Below, in pieces: positions 37,653 through 46,904 of a stretch of 64,000 nt of DNA. The position numbers and the translations under genes were made by a program. Each line of letters starts with the position of its first letter. The first letter of the stretch is position 1. Source of the DNA: Aquibacillus albus. Its GTDB lineage: Bacteria > Bacillota > Bacilli > Bacillales > Amphibacillaceae. Location of the stretch: assembly GCF_016908325.1 (NCBI RefSeq), contig NZ_JAFBDR010000006.1, forward strand, positions 1 through 64,000. The letters are read 5' to 3'. The notes under the pieces were generated by a model. The model did no database searches, was not told the DNA's origin, and saw only the letters and a list, made by a program, of their open reading frames with translations.

Positions 37653-38129
37653 TTGGACTTGTTTTCAAACTTTCCATTATGGGCCGCCCTTTTCGGAATA
37701 GTCTTTGCACAAGTGATTAAGATTCCAATTGAATTCATAGCTACAAAAGAATTCAAACCAGGATTAGCATTTAGTACTGGGGGCATGCCTAGTAGTCACT
37801 CAGCAGCTGTAGCAGCAGTTACTACTTCAATTGGGATTGAACAAGGAGTTTCGTCTGGAATTTTTGCAGTATCCGCAATTTTTAGTATTATAATAATGTT
37901 TGACGCTTCTGGGGTAAGAAGACATGCCGGAGAACAAGCAGTCCTGTTAAATATGCTAGTGAAAGACTTTCACTATTTTGTTGAAGAAGCAAAAGAATGG
38001 GCGAAAAAAGCAGAATATGAAAAGCGAAAAGAATTGAAGGAATTATTAGGTCATGAGCCAATAGAAGTTTTTTTTGGTGGACTTACCGGTGTCATTATTG
38101 CCTTTATTACCTATCCTTTATTTCTTTAA
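37653..38129 (+). CDS. yuiD: Divergent PAP2 family membrane protein YuiD
   Basis: This integral membrane protein of the divergent PAP2 family (DUF212) is related to phosphatidic-acid phosphatases. The core motif is STGGMPSSHSAAV, with ASGVRRHAGEQA after it. TTG at 37653 is chosen as the start, with AGAAAGGA 10 nt upstream. This gives 158 residues and aligns the N-terminus (DLFSNFPLW) with B. subtilis YuiD. The frame is open 25 codons further upstream without a site. Enzymatic activity is unproven for the family. A hairpin terminator shared with yuiC follows. Confidence 0.88.
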   Translation: MDLFSNFPLWAALFGIVFAQVIKIPIEFIATKEFKPGLAFSTGGMPSSHSAAVAAVTTSIGIEQGVSSGIFAVSAIFSIIIMFDASGVRRHAGEQAVLLNMLVKDFHYFVEEAKEWAKKAEYEKRKELKELLGHEPIEVFFGGLTGVIIAFITYPLFL

Positions 38130-38135
38130 CAAATG

Positions 38136-38182
38136 AAAATGAGGATGCCCTTGAATGTGAAATATTCATGGACACCCTCATT
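38136..38182. terminator. Bidirectional terminator between yuiD and yuiC
   Basis: AAAATGAGG and CCTCATTTTT at the base, with further pairing inside, form a hairpin serving both convergent genes. Confidence 0.75.
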
Positions 38183-38190
38183 TTTAGTTA

Positions 38191-38871
38191 TTAGCTTTCC
38201 CGATACTGTTCTCTAAACACTTGAAGTGCTTCCGTTTCATTTAACTCTGCTAACACTTCTTCTGTAAGCTCTCCATTTCCTTTTTTAATAACATAAACTT
38301 CTACTTCCTTTTTCCCCCATTTATCGTAAACATCTTCGACAGTTGGGTAATACAAATCGATTTTATTTCCCTTTATTGCTGAGCCCTTATCCGCAACAAC
38401 TCCATACCCATATCCAGGAATAAACAAAATCGTTCCAAGTGGGAAAACGTCTAAATCCGCTGCTATCGTTGAATATAAATCACGTTTAACCTTTACACCT
38501 GAAAAAGTAATGCCGTACTCTGGATGATCTGGGGTTTTACCAGTTGATTCTTTCCCAGCCGTATAACCAGTTGCTAAAACAACTTCACTTGGATACTGTT
38601 CAAAGTCAATTGCTTCTTCAATGGATTGTGGTTCTTTAATTTGCTCACTAGATATATATCTTGTTCTTTGATTGACTTTATTATATGTTTTGTTCAATAA
38701 TTTCACTTTTCTACCTGGATGCTCACTAAAATTAGAATAGATTAGTTGTACTCTTTCATGTTCACCTAACATAACATCAAATGCAGACACATTTGAAATC
38801 GATGAAACAGTCGTGTATAACGCCCCTATAAACATAATTGAAAAAAAAATTCTCTTTAAAAACGACTTCAT
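38191..38871 (-). CDS. yuiC: 3D domain protein YuiC (lytic transglycosylase-like)
   Basis: This exported protein has a C-terminal 3D domain (about 115-200), the double-psi barrel of MltA/RpfB-type peptidoglycan-cleaving enzymes. B. subtilis YuiC has lytic transglycosylase activity. The three aspartates that name the domain fit [17 protein letters not shown] and KIDLYY. The N-terminus has a signal-type hydrophobic segment (about 8-25). It has 226 residues. AGGTGTTATCC precedes the ATG. It probably acts on cell wall during growth, sporulation or germination; which one is not shown. Confidence 0.9.
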   Translation of the reverse strand: MKSFLKRIFFSIMFIGALYTTVSSISNVSAFDVMLGEHERVQLIYSNFSEHPGRKVKLLNKTYNKVNQRTRYISSEQIKEPQSIEEAIDFEQYPSEVVLATGYTAGKESTGKTPDHPEYGITFSGVKVKRDLYSTIAADLDVFPLGTILFIPGYGYGVVADKGSAIKGNKIDLYYPTVEDVYDKWGKKEVEVYVIKKGNGELTEEVLAELNETEALQVFREQYRES

Positions 38872-38970
38872 TTTTAGGATAACACCTCTCTGGGTGTCAT
38901 CTTGTCCACTATTAGAGTTTTTTATACATTATGGCTTTCCAAACATGTAAAAAAGAGCGATAATATGGTG

Positions 38971-39282
38971 TTAAAACATTTGATAGCCATTTTTTCTAAG
39001 CATACGAATCACGATTCCTGAAACAATTGTTCCTAATAATCCAAATAATAAAATGAAAACATCATAAATACTTAACTGAAAAAGTTTATCCCAAACAGTG
39101 ACAAAAGCCCAAATTGGTCTTGTGAAATAATTAGAAATTGGAAAATCATCAACAATAAACAAAACAATGAATGGGTAAAGAAAAGCCATCACCCAAGTAC
39201 GTCTAATAAGCATATTTAAAATAAAAGATATACCAAAAAATAAAACAAAAAATAACACAATGGAAACGACGAATTGTAGCAT
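38971..39282 (-). CDS. yuiB: YuiB-like membrane protein
   Basis: This 103-residue membrane protein of unknown function has three hydrophobic helices (about 3-22, 26-44 and 72-95) and a short basic C-terminus. The order yuiD, yuiC, yuiB, NDH-2 follows B. subtilis. ATG at 39282 is chosen because AAGGGAGAACAAAG precedes it; the frame stays open 30 codons further without a site. It may be co-transcribed with yuiC. Confidence 0.82.
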   Translation of the reverse strand: MLQFVVSIVLFFVLFFGISFILNMLIRRTWVMAFLYPFIVLFIVDDFPISNYFTRPIWAFVTVWDKLFQLSIYDVFILLFGLLGTIVSGIVIRMLRKNGYQMF

Positions 39283-39383
39283 CTTTGTTCTCCCTTTAAA
39301 TATTATTTCAACAAACTCAAACACAATTCTAGTATTAACTAAATAAAAGCGCAAGCATGTTCTCTTAATCACTCACGATTATC

Positions 39384-39426
39384 AAAAAAGCAAAAGTGAA
39401 GACTATATCACTTCACTTTTGCTTCT
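39384..39426 (-). terminator. Terminator of yumB
   Basis: AAGCAAAAGTGAA and TTCACTTTTGCTT form a 13-bp stem, followed on the minus strand by a T run, directly after the yumB stop. Confidence 0.88.
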
Positions 39427-39434
39427 TAAATTAA

Positions 39435-40652
39435 TTAAAATATATTAAACTTTCCTTTTTTCAACAATAACCCAATTCCGCCAATTTTCAGTAACGCACG
39501 GTTATCAATTACTTTTTTCATCACTGCTGCTGACCATCCAAATAGCTTTTTATCACCGAAAATTACACCAATTGCATCTCCATGTCCTAGTGATGCTACT
39601 GTACCTTTATTGTCAAATTCGAATGACTCCATTTCACCGCCGCCTTTAACAAGAACTCCGATGTTATGAGCACAAACTTCGGCTTCTTGCATAGCTATTT
39701 GTGCAGTTGGAGGATAAGGCCTGTCCGTTTCTTTATTCCAAATTAACGCACAATCGCCAACAACAAATACATCTTCATGCGAAGGAGCTCGCAAGTCTGG
39801 TTTCACTTCGATTTTACCTCTGTTGTGCTCTAATCCGGATTGTTCAACGATGCTGTTTGCTCGCACCCCTGCAGCCCAAACAGTTGTGAAAGTCGGGATT
39901 TCTTCTCTTTCTCCATCCTTTTCAATCACAATTCCTTCTGCCGTACATTCCTTCAACATTGCGCCAAGTTTAAATTCTACTCCTCTAGCTTCTAAAGAGT
40001 TCATGGCATACTCTACTAGCTGTGGATCAAATCCTGGAAGAATAGACGGCATTCCTTCTACATTGATGATTCTTACCTTATTACGGTCAATATCATATTC
40101 CTCACAAAGCTGAGGAATTCGGTCAGCAAGTTCACCTAAGAATTCGATTCCGGTAAAACCGCCACCACCAACAACGATATTCAACCGTTCTTGTTTCTTT
40201 TCCTTTTCATTATTGTATAATGCAAAATTATATTCAATATGCTGTCTAATTAAGCGAGCTTGGTTAATGCTACCTATTGTAAAGGCATTTTCTAGTAATC
40301 CTGGAATTCCAAATGTTGCTGGTTCAAAACCAAGTGCTACAACCAAATAATCATAATCAAGTTCATCATTTTCTAGGACTACTTTCTTTTCGTCAGGATT
40401 AATAGAAAGAACAGTGTCTTGTACAAAATCTACTTTACCCGTATGAATAATGTCATTAATACGAAATCTACTTCGATCATGATGTAAGGTTCCTGCAGCA
40501 TTTTCATGCAACCATGTTGTTTCATAATGATAATCATGCTTATTAACTAACGTGATATGAGCATCGTTGATACCGAGTGTTTTTTGCAATTTTACTGTAG
40601 TTGTCAGACCACCATAACCTGCTCCAAGAATTACAATGTTTGGTTTCTTCAT
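39435..40652 (-). CDS. yumB: Type II NADH dehydrogenase-like oxidoreductase (YumB)
   Basis: This FAD-dependent NDH-2-type enzyme would pass electrons from NADH to menaquinone at the membrane without pumping protons. The 405-residue protein has the FAD dinucleotide motif GAGYGGL (about 9-15), the NADH-binding [15 protein letters not shown] near 160 and VFVVGDCA near 296. The C-terminal helices are amphipathic. ATG at 40652 is favoured, with GGAAGTGATTT upstream. A Rex-like operator lies about 45 bp before the gene, which would tie expression to NADH/NAD+. B. subtilis homologue: YumB. Confidence 0.9.
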   Translation of the reverse strand: MKKPNIVILGAGYGGLTTTVKLQKTLGINDAHITLVNKHDYHYETTWLHENAAGTLHHDRSRFRINDIIHTGKVDFVQDTVLSINPDEKKVVLENDELDYDYLVVALGFEPATFGIPGLLENAFTIGSINQARLIRQHIEYNFALYNNEKEKKQERLNIVVGGGGFTGIEFLGELADRIPQLCEEYDIDRNKVRIINVEGMPSILPGFDPQLVEYAMNSLEARGVEFKLGAMLKECTAEGIVIEKDGEREEIPTFTTVWAAGVRANSIVEQSGLEHNRGKIEVKPDLRAPSHEDVFVVGDCALIWNKETDRPYPPTAQIAMQEAEVCAHNIGVLVKGGGEMESFEFDNKGTVASLGHGDAIGVIFGDKKLFGWSAAVMKKVIDNRALLKIGGIGLLLKKGKFNIF

Positions 40653-40697
40653 TAAAATCACTTCCAATTATAAGTATTTTCTTTTCACCTTTTCATA

Positions 40698-40715
40698 TCG
40701 TGATATATTTCACGT
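40698..40715 (-). promoter_or_regulatory. Candidate Rex operator upstream of yumB
   Basis: The 18-bp imperfect palindrome TCGTGATATATTTCACGT fits the Firmicute Rex consensus TTGTGA-N6-TCACAA at ten of twelve arm positions. It lies 46-63 bp before the yumB start, near where the promoter should be. Rex controls ndh in B. subtilis; its role here is inferred. Confidence 0.6.
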
Positions 40716-40921
40716 ACGACTATACAAAGTCACAAATCCGTAATATTTAGCCTAAAGATAATCTTAGACTCTTTTCCTGCAATTTTCAACCCTTATTTCT
40801 ATTTTAGAAAAATTCAAAATTTTCAAATCGATGTTATTTGCTGTTCAGTTCTACACAATATCAAAAATGTGTTAAAATAAGACCGTTATATACACGTACC
40901 GATTTTTTAGGAGGAATTTTT

Positions 40922-41908
40922 ATGTCCGATAAAGTTTACGATATTACAATCATTGGGGCTGGACCAGTAGGGTTATTTACTGCATTTTATGGTGGCTTAC
41001 GTCAAGCCAGTGTTAAAATTATAGAAAGTCTTCCACATATTGGAGGACAATTAAGTGCGCTGTATCCTGAAAAATATATTTACGATATTGCTGGCTTCCC
41101 TAAAATTCGTGCACAAGAATTGGTTGATAATTTAAAAGAACAAACTGATTTATTTAGCCCTGCTATTGTATTAAATCAAGCTGTTCAGACAATTGATCGA
41201 TTAGACGAACAGACATTACAACTAACCACCGATCAAGAAGTCCACTATACAAAAGCGGTTATTATTACAGCTGGAAACGGTGCATTCCAACCACGAAAAT
41301 TAACGCTTAAAGGCATTGATCAATATGAAGGGAAAAACCTGCATTACTTTGTCGATGATATGAAGAAATTTAAAGACAAAAAAGTTGTTGTATTTGGTGG
41401 TGGTGATTCTGCCGTCGACTGGGCATTAATGCTTGAGCCAATTGCCAAACAAGTTACTTTAGTCCATCGTCGTGATAAATTTCGGGCTCATGAACACAGT
41501 GTTGACAACTTAATGAATTCAAGTGTGCAAGTGTTGACTCCTTTTGTACCTACCGATATAAAAGGAGAAGAAACGATTGAACAGGTGATTTTACAAGAAG
41601 TGAAGGGTGACAAAGAAATAACGATTGATACCGATGCTGTATTAGTAAATTATGGATTCATTTCCTCCCTTGGTCCAATCAAAGATTGGGGACTTGAAAT
41701 AAATAAAAATAGTATTGTTGTTAATTCAAAAATGGAGACAAACATTCCAGGTATCTATGCAGCTGGGGACATTTGTACATATCCAGGAAAAGTTAATTTA
41801 ATTGCTGCTGGATTTGGTGAGGGACCAACCGCCATCAACAACGCAAAAGCATATATCGACCCTGATGCTCGCGTACAGCCGAAACATTCAACGAGTTTAT
41901 TTGAATAG
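40922..41908 (+). CDS. yumC: Ferredoxin/flavodoxin-NADP+ reductase type 2
   Basis: This thioredoxin-reductase-like ferredoxin:NADP+ oxidoreductase resembles B. subtilis YumC, an essential enzyme that exchanges electrons between NADPH and ferredoxin or flavodoxin. The 328-residue protein has the FAD motif GAGPVGLF (about 12-19) and the NADPH motif [12 protein letters not shown] near 159-170. The C-terminal [11 protein letters not shown] precedes the re-face tail. It lacks the redox CxxC of thioredoxin reductase. ATG at 40922 has TAGGAGGAATTTTT upstream; the frame is open 28 codons more. It is divergent from yumB. Confidence 0.95.
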   Translation: MSDKVYDITIIGAGPVGLFTAFYGGLRQASVKIIESLPHIGGQLSALYPEKYIYDIAGFPKIRAQELVDNLKEQTDLFSPAIVLNQAVQTIDRLDEQTLQLTTDQEVHYTKAVIITAGNGAFQPRKLTLKGIDQYEGKNLHYFVDDMKKFKDKKVVVFGGGDSAVDWALMLEPIAKQVTLVHRRDKFRAHEHSVDNLMNSSVQVLTPFVPTDIKGEETIEQVILQEVKGDKEITIDTDAVLVNYGFISSLGPIKDWGLEINKNSIVVNSKMETNIPGIYAAGDICTYPGKVNLIAAGFGEGPTAINNAKAYIDPDARVQPKHSTSLFE

Positions 41909-41950
41909 TAGTCAAAACAACACCGAACTTTTTACATAGCAACTTAAATA

Positions 41951-41990
41951 AAAGGCTCCTTCGTGATGGTTATATTTCACGAAGGAGTAT
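41951..41990 (+). terminator. Hairpin downstream of yumC
   Basis: GCTCCTTCGTGA and TTCACGAAGGAG form a 12-bp stem with a 9-nt loop. The following sequence (TATGTTAA) is not T-rich, so termination is only probable. Confidence 0.55.
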
Positions 41991-42054
41991 GTTAATCATT
42001 TTCCATTCTCAATTATCATTTTCAGATTTCCAACTGATGACATGAAAGAAAGGC

Positions 42055-42207
42055 TCACGTATGTATTTTAGTTTTAACTATGTCATATAAAAAAAGCATA
42101 TCGTCATAGATTTGTGCTTTCGTTTTTGAATGATCACATCTCTTATATTCATCAATTAACAAATAAATTTCTTTAATAAATATTGCCAGTTCCTCATCAG
42201 AAATCAT
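42055..42207 (-). CDS. Small 50-residue protein, unknown
   Basis: This short minus-strand gene has ATG at 42207 and TGA at 42055. An excellent ribosome binding site AAAGGAG lies 5 nt before the ATG. The product starts MISDEELAIFIKEIYLLIDE and continues with YKRCDHSKTK and AQIYDDMLFLYDIVKTKIHT. It is probably two amphipathic helices, soluble, with one cysteine. It lies alone between yumC and yutM. I do not recognise a family. The strong start signal and protein-like composition support it, while its size makes it easy to miss in automated annotation. Confidence 0.7.
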   Translation of the reverse strand: MISDEELAIFIKEIYLLIDEYKRCDHSKTKAQIYDDMLFLYDIVKTKIHT

Positions 42208-42361
42208 AACTTCTCCTTTGGGGTTGGAATTTTTATATTTGTAGTATATGAAGATGTATTAAATCATATCTTCAGTATAGGTAAAAAGTGCCTTATAAGC
42301 AAACAATACTATAGAAATAGCAAAAAACCCCAAAGTCAATTGTTAGTATAACGATAAATTC

Positions 42362-42410
42362 AAAAACCATCTTCATGAATGCTTTTATTCATTCACGAAG
42401 ATGGCTTTTA
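42362..42410 (-). terminator. Terminator of yutM
   Basis: AAAACCATCTTCATGAATG and CATTCACGAAGATGGCTTTT make a long stem with one mismatch and a short loop, with a T run on the minus strand. Confidence 0.88.
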
Positions 42411-42447
42411 GAAGGACTTTTTCACTCTAAGTTCATTTAAGCAGATA

Positions 42448-42807
42448 TTAACAGTTCTCCGGTGTACCTTCTCTCTCTTTCGCCTTAAACGAAGACCCAC
42501 AACCACAGGATACAATGGCATTCGGATTATCAATCGTAAATCCGCCACCCATCATGTTTTGTTTAAAATCAATTGTTGTTCCTTCTATTACAGGTATATC
42601 TTGTTTAAATATGGTAACAGGAATTCCATTAATCTCTTCTTTTAAGTCTAATTCCTCGTTCACTTCTGCATCAAATCCTAAGGAATAGGATAATCCACTA
42701 CAACCTCCACCTTTAACTCCAAAACGAAGGCGTGCATTGTCCTGATCTTCTTCTTTCATCATTTCCTTAATTTGAAGACTGGCATTGTCCGTAATATTTA
42801 GAACCAT
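42448..42807 (-). CDS. yutM: HesB/IscA-type iron-sulfur assembly protein
   Basis: This A-type Fe-S carrier protein has 119 residues. The three conserved cysteines are in GGCSGLSY (about 34-41) and CGCGSS (about 101-106). The short C-terminal extension ends in a further cysteine. In B. subtilis the homologue is YutM. It probably transfers Fe-S clusters to target enzymes. The NfuA-like YutI lies 2 kb away, and dapF lies directly upstream on the same strand, probably separately promoted. AAGGAGGCATAG precedes the ATG. Confidence 0.93.
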   Translation of the reverse strand: MVLNITDNASLQIKEMMKEEDQDNARLRFGVKGGGCSGLSYSLGFDAEVNEELDLKEEINGIPVTIFKQDIPVIEGTTIDFKQNMMGGGFTIDNPNAIVSCGCGSSFKAKEREGTPENC

Positions 42808-42873
42808 CCTTCTATGCCTCCTTCTTATTTCTTAATTCAAGTATACAAAGTTAACATTCCACAATCAACTATT

Positions 42874-43728
42874 CTAACTCCAAATAAATTCTCCGATTGC
42901 AGCTGTTTCTGCTTTTCCTTTCATCCATACATGTCCATCGTTTGCCCAATTTATCATTAGGTCACCACCACTTAAATGAACACAAACAAACTGATTTCGT
43001 TTAGCATATCCATTTAAGATTGATGCAACTACTGCTGCACACGCACCTGTACCACAAGCCTGTGTAACTCCAGAACCACGTTCCCAAACACGGAAATGAA
43101 TTTCATGTTCACTAACTATTTCAACGAACTCTACATTGACTCCCTCAGGAAAACGCTGATCATTCGTAATAACTGGTCCTAGTTCTAATAATGGTGCATC
43201 CTTTATATCTTCAACGAAAAATATCGCGTGTGGATTCCCCATTGAAACAGCTGTTAATTCTAATGGATGATGACTAACTTCGAAGCTTTCCGCTACAACC
43301 TGTTCATCGTTACTGCCTTGCATTGGTATTGCGTTTCGATTTAATATTGGGTTCCCCATATCAACGGTAACCTCTGTAATCGTGTCGCTATCCCCATGCA
43401 CATGAGCAGTTACATTGCCAGCTTTCGTTTCAATGGTAAATGAACGATTCTCAACGATACCTTTTTCATACGCATACTTAGCAACGCATCTTAAACCATT
43501 TCCACAGTTTTTTCCTTCGGAGCCATCCTTATTAAAAATTCTCATTCCTACATCTGCCACACGGCTTGGTTGAATTAATATTAACCCATCAGAGCCAATG
43601 CCAGTATTGACATCGGAAACTTCCATTGCTAATGGAGCAAGTTGTTGCTCCTCTAAATGAAAAGCAAATAAATCAACATAAATATAACTGTTTCCTAGAC
43701 CATGCATCTTTGTAAATGGTATTTTCAT
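42874..43728 (-). CDS. dapF: Diaminopimelate epimerase
   Basis: DapF converts LL- to meso-diaminopimelate for lysine and peptidoglycan. The 284-residue protein has the two catalytic cysteines: C75 in KNCGNGLRC and one in VTQACGTGACAA near 225. The substrate-binding KMHGLGNSY is at 7-15. ATG at 43728 is chosen because GGGGGTAAAC precedes it. Confidence 0.97.
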   Translation of the reverse strand: MKIPFTKMHGLGNSYIYVDLFAFHLEEQQLAPLAMEVSDVNTGIGSDGLILIQPSRVADVGMRIFNKDGSEGKNCGNGLRCVAKYAYEKGIVENRSFTIETKAGNVTAHVHGDSDTITEVTVDMGNPILNRNAIPMQGSNDEQVVAESFEVSHHPLELTAVSMGNPHAIFFVEDIKDAPLLELGPVITNDQRFPEGVNVEFVEIVSEHEIHFRVWERGSGVTQACGTGACAAVVASILNGYAKRNQFVCVHLSGGDLMINWANDGHVWMKGKAETAAIGEFIWS

Positions 43729-43782
43729 GTTTACCCCCAACTACCGCTCTCCATTTTTAGAATAGAGCAAGTTATTCAAATT

Positions 43783-44022
43783 TTAAAATAGGGGATTCTC
43801 ATCTATATATTTATAAACTTTCTCAACTAACTCTTCTGGCGTATCAGCCATCACAGGATCGCCATTCACGATAGCAACCATAAACTGGGAACATATACCA
43901 CAAAAACTGGTGCAACCATACTCGACTACATCAAGATCAGGATCCTTTTCAAATACTTCTCTAGCTTTCTGTGAACCACTAGCTAAATTATTGACACAAA
44001 ATTCTATGATTGGATTCATCAT
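43783..44022 (-). CDS. yuzB: YuzB family protein (DUF1450)
   Basis: This 79-residue protein of the DUF1450 family has unknown function. It has conserved cysteines C9 and then C36, C41 and C44 in [13 protein letters not shown], which could bind metal or an Fe-S cluster. It lies among Fe-S-related genes (yutM, yutI) and beside the thioredoxin-like yuzD. Two ATGs in a row follow GGGGAGAGT; the second (44019) may be used. B. subtilis has the same yuzB/yuzD/yutI neighbourhood. Confidence 0.9.
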   Translation of the reverse strand: MMNPIIEFCVNNLASGSQKAREVFEKDPDLDVVEYGCTSFCGICSQFMVAIVNGDPVMADTPEELVEKVYKYIDENPLF

Positions 44023-44118
44023 ACTCTCCCCTATACATTGTATTGATGAATCCCCTATCTATATAACAAGATATAGGAACAATGAATGGAAATCAACAGA
44101 TACGCCAGTACAAACGGA

Positions 44119-44448
44119 CTATTTCATTCCCTTTTTTTCCAAGGCATGGTAGATTGGTTTAATTGTTGGAATTCCTTCTCCAACAATTTCATCATCAACT
44201 AGTACTACCGGATAAAATAAATCTTCTTCAATCACTCGTTTAGAAAAATCCCGATGTACTTTTTCGTCTGGAGGATTATAAATATCTACATAGTTATATT
44301 GAACAGTAGCTTCCTTAAATTTTCGTGAAATAGCAGCTTGTAGCCACTCATATGTCTCTTTAGAACTAGGTGCTCCTACACAACTAGCACAAAGTTTCTC
44401 GGCACCATAAACAGTTACCGTAACTGGTGATTGATTCAAAGCCAACAC
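44119..44448 (-). CDS. yuzD: YuzD family thioredoxin-like protein (DUF1462)
   Basis: This 109-residue protein has a glutaredoxin/thioredoxin-like fold suggested by the N-terminal strand VTVTVYGAEKLCASCVGAP. Cysteines C20 and C23 form a CxxC. The cis-proline region is YPVVLVDDEIVGEG. Function unknown; a redox or Fe-S delivery role is plausible from its neighbours yuzB and yutI (divergent). AAGGGGTGTTGGC precedes the start, and M1 is the best start. Confidence 0.9.
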   Translation of the reverse strand: MLALNQSPVTVTVYGAEKLCASCVGAPSSKETYEWLQAAISRKFKEATVQYNYVDIYNPPDEKVHRDFSKRVIEEDLFYPVVLVDDEIVGEGIPTIKPIYHALEKKGMK

Positions 44449-44595
44449 CCCTTATTTTTTGGTTACTTATATTTTACAAAAGCTTCAGTTAAAGATAAAA
44501 TAATAGTAATTACAGCATGACATAAATGTAATCTTTATCATAGATATTTTATGAAATTCCATATATAATAGTATATGAATGAAAGGAGAAGATGG

Positions 44596-44820
44596 ATGAT
44601 GCAAGAACAAGTACAAGAGGTTTTAAACAAACTACGTCCATTTTTACTACGCGACGGCGGCGATGTTGAATTAGTAGATGTTGAAGATGGCATTGTACGT
44701 CTTCGTCTAATGGGTGCATGTGGCAACTGTCCAAGTTCTACTATCACGTTAAAAGCAGGTATTGAACGAGCACTTATGGCCGAAGTACCTGGAGTGACTG
44801 AAATAGAGCAAGTTTTTTAA
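44596..44820 (+). CDS. yutI: NifU-like Fe-S scaffold/carrier protein
   Basis: This small NFU-domain protein has 74 residues. It carries the CxxC motif in ACGNCPSS (about 43-50), which holds a bridging 4Fe-4S cluster between two subunits. In B. subtilis, YutI delivers clusters to enzymes such as aconitase. ATG at 44596 is chosen because AAAGGAGAAGATGG precedes it; a second ATG follows directly. It is divergent from yuzD and has its own terminator. Confidence 0.94.
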   Translation: MMQEQVQEVLNKLRPFLLRDGGDVELVDVEDGIVRLRLMGACGNCPSSTITLKAGIERALMAEVPGVTEIEQVF

Positions 44821-44835
44821 TCACTAAATACAAGT

Positions 44836-44870
44836 GATCCTCCAGTTTTATAAAGCTGGGGGATTTTTTT
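44836..44870 (+). terminator. Terminator of yutI
   Basis: GATCCTCCAG / CTGGGGGATT form the stem around TTTTATAAAG, followed by a seven-T run. Confidence 0.88.
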
Positions 44871-44900
44871 GTAGACGTTTCTGTTTCTATAACAAGGAAC

Positions 44901-44942
44901 AAAAAAGAGCAGACAGTTTATTTCAAAACTATCCGCTCTTAA
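44901..44942 (-). terminator. Terminator of the hom-thrC-thrB operon
   Basis: GAGCGGATAGTTTT / AACTGTCTGCTC form an imperfect stem, followed by TTTTTT on the minus strand, immediately after the thrB stop. Confidence 0.88.
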
Positions 44943-44943
44943 A

Positions 44944-45843
44944 TTAGTAGGTTACATTTAATTTCATCGTAACCAAACCCTCGTTTTCGACTTTCAATGG
45001 TAGCCAATTAAATTGGGGATATTGCTCTTTCCACTTTGGTAACAACAATTCCATTTTTTGGTTATCTACGATTGAAATCATCGTAGGACCTGCTCCACTT
45101 AAAAACGTACCATAAACCTCTGGTGCTAAAAAATCTTCTAATTCATCATAATGTGGTACTAAACTTTTCCGGTATGGCTGGTGGAAGAGATCCTTCTTCA
45201 TCATCTTCCCTAATAAGCTCCAGTTTTGCTGACATATTGCAGCTACACTAACATTAGCTACACTGCTAGCATGAACGCCTTCTTGATAAGCAAATGTATC
45301 TGGTAACGCTGCTCTTGCTTCTTTCGTTTTCAACTCAAAATTTGGGATAATAGCTAAAAAGGTAATGTTATCAATAGGAACTTTAATCCAATCAACCTCA
45401 TAATCAAAATGACCAATCACGCATCCCCCCATTAAAGAGGGGGCTACATTATCAGGATGACCTTCTATATTTGTTGCTATCGACAACTTTTCTTCTTCAG
45501 AAAAGCCAAGTTCTAATAATACATTTGCTAACTCTATTCCTGCAATCGTAGCTGTAGCGCTACTTCCAAGTCCTCTAGCTAAAGGAATTTCACTTTGCAT
45601 CTCTACCCGACAAGGTGGTAATTCTTCATAGCCGTATTGTTTTGCTGTCTGTATAGCAATTTGATAAACAAGATTGTCTTTCCCAGTTGGTATATCCATT
45701 AACATATCAGAGCAAGGTATAAATTCCCAATCGCTTGCAGGGGTTACCTTTAAATCCAAATAAAGATTTAGAGCCAAGCCAACGGAGTCAAAACCTGCTC
45801 CTAAGTTCGATGTACTTGACGGTACTCTTATTGTCCAACTCAT
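44944..45843 (-). CDS. thrB: Homoserine kinase
   Basis: ThrB phosphorylates homoserine to O-phosphohomoserine, the substrate of ThrC. This 299-residue GHMP kinase has the phosphate-binding motif [12 protein letters not shown] near 89-100 and N-terminal [13 protein letters not shown] (8-20). The C-terminal [11 protein letters not shown] is the third GHMP motif. It overlaps the thrC stop by 4 bp (ATGA), a sign of translational coupling, and is the last gene in the operon. Confidence 0.97.
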   Translation of the reverse strand: MSWTIRVPSSTSNLGAGFDSVGLALNLYLDLKVTPASDWEFIPCSDMLMDIPTGKDNLVYQIAIQTAKQYGYEELPPCRVEMQSEIPLARGLGSSATATIAGIELANVLLELGFSEEEKLSIATNIEGHPDNVAPSLMGGCVIGHFDYEVDWIKVPIDNITFLAIIPNFELKTKEARAALPDTFAYQEGVHASSVANVSVAAICQQNWSLLGKMMKKDLFHQPYRKSLVPHYDELEDFLAPEVYGTFLSGAGPTMISIVDNQKMELLLPKWKEQYPQFNWLPLKVENEGLVTMKLNVTY

Positions 45844-46901
45844 ACAAATACACTACCCATAATTTCTTCAACCACCACTTTTTCCTCATTCGGTAAGACA
45901 CGTGGTTTAATTTCACTATATTCAATAGCTGTATTAGGGTCCTTTAAGCCATTACCCGTCAATACAGTTACAATCGTTGAACCAGGCTCTATCTTGTTTT
46001 GCTTTAATGCCTTAAACAAACCAGCAATGGAAGAACAAGACGCTGGCTCTGCAAATATTCCTTCATTAGCAGCTAACCACTGGTATGCTTCAATCATTTC
46101 TTCATCCGAAATTTCATCGATCGCTCCCTTAGATTCATCCCTTGCATTTACTGCAGCCTCCCAGCTAGCAGGGTTTCCTATCCGAATAGCAGTACCGACA
46201 GTCTCAGGATTTTCAAAAACCCGGTTATGAACAATAGCTGCAGCGCCACTTGCTTCATATCCCATCATTTTTGGTAAACCTGTTCCTTTTTCTTCATGGT
46301 ACTCCTTAAATCCTTTCCAGTAGGCCGTAATATTGCCAGCATTACCAACAGGGATAAACAAAAAGTCAGGAGCCTTACCTAGTGTATCGCAAACCTCAAA
46401 TGCTGCTGTTTTTTGGCCTTCAATTCGATATGGGTTTACAGAGTTCACTAAAGTAATATCATCTTTCTCTCCTAGCTTTCTGACAATCTTTAATGCGTCA
46501 TCAAAGTTACCCTCAATGGAAAAAATTTCAGCACCATGCATAACGGCTTGGGCGAGTTTCCCTTGGGCAATTTTTCCTTCAGGGATTACAATGATACATT
46601 TTAGTCCAGCTCTTGCTGCAAAGGCTGCTGCTGACGCTGACGTATTTCCTGTAGAAGCACAGATAACTGCCTTGGCACCATCCTCTATTGCCTTAGCCAT
46701 TGCCATAACCATTCCTCTATCCTTAAAGCTCCCAGTAGGATTAGCACCCTCTACTTTTGCAAACACATTTATGTCATACTTTTCTGATAATTTTTCAAGT
46801 TTTATTAATGGTGTGTTGCCCTCATGTAAAGTTATTTTTGGTGTTTTATCAGTAATTGGTAGATAATTTTCATAATGAGATATTAATCCTTGCCATGCCA
46901 T
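45840..46901 (-). CDS. thrC: Threonine synthase
   Basis: ThrC converts O-phosphohomoserine to threonine with PLP. This 353-residue short-type enzyme has the PLP lysine in TGSFKDRGM near 55-63, the phosphate-binding glycine-rich region [10 protein letters not shown] near 186 and [13 protein letters not shown] near 80. It is the middle gene of hom-thrC-thrB. A long open frame on the other strand (46333-46866) is a shadow. The window also contains a second threonine-synthase-like gene at 29417-30631. Confidence 0.97.
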   Translation of the reverse strand: MAWQGLISHYENYLPITDKTPKITLHEGNTPLIKLEKLSEKYDINVFAKVEGANPTGSFKDRGMVMAMAKAIEDGAKAVICASTGNTSASAAAFAARAGLKCIIVIPEGKIAQGKLAQAVMHGAEIFSIEGNFDDALKIVRKLGEKDDITLVNSVNPYRIEGQKTAAFEVCDTLGKAPDFLFIPVGNAGNITAYWKGFKEYHEEKGTGLPKMMGYEASGAAAIVHNRVFENPETVGTAIRIGNPASWEAAVNARDESKGAIDEISDEEMIEAYQWLAANEGIFAEPASCSSIAGLFKALKQNKIEPGSTIVTVLTGNGLKDPNTAIEYSEIKPRVLPNEEKVVVEEIMGSVFV

Positions 46902-46904
46902 TTG

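Noticed and set aside
46333-46866. 177-codon frame antisense to thrC
   Set aside because: It is a shadow of thrC, with a serine/alanine/proline-rich translation typical of antisense frames.
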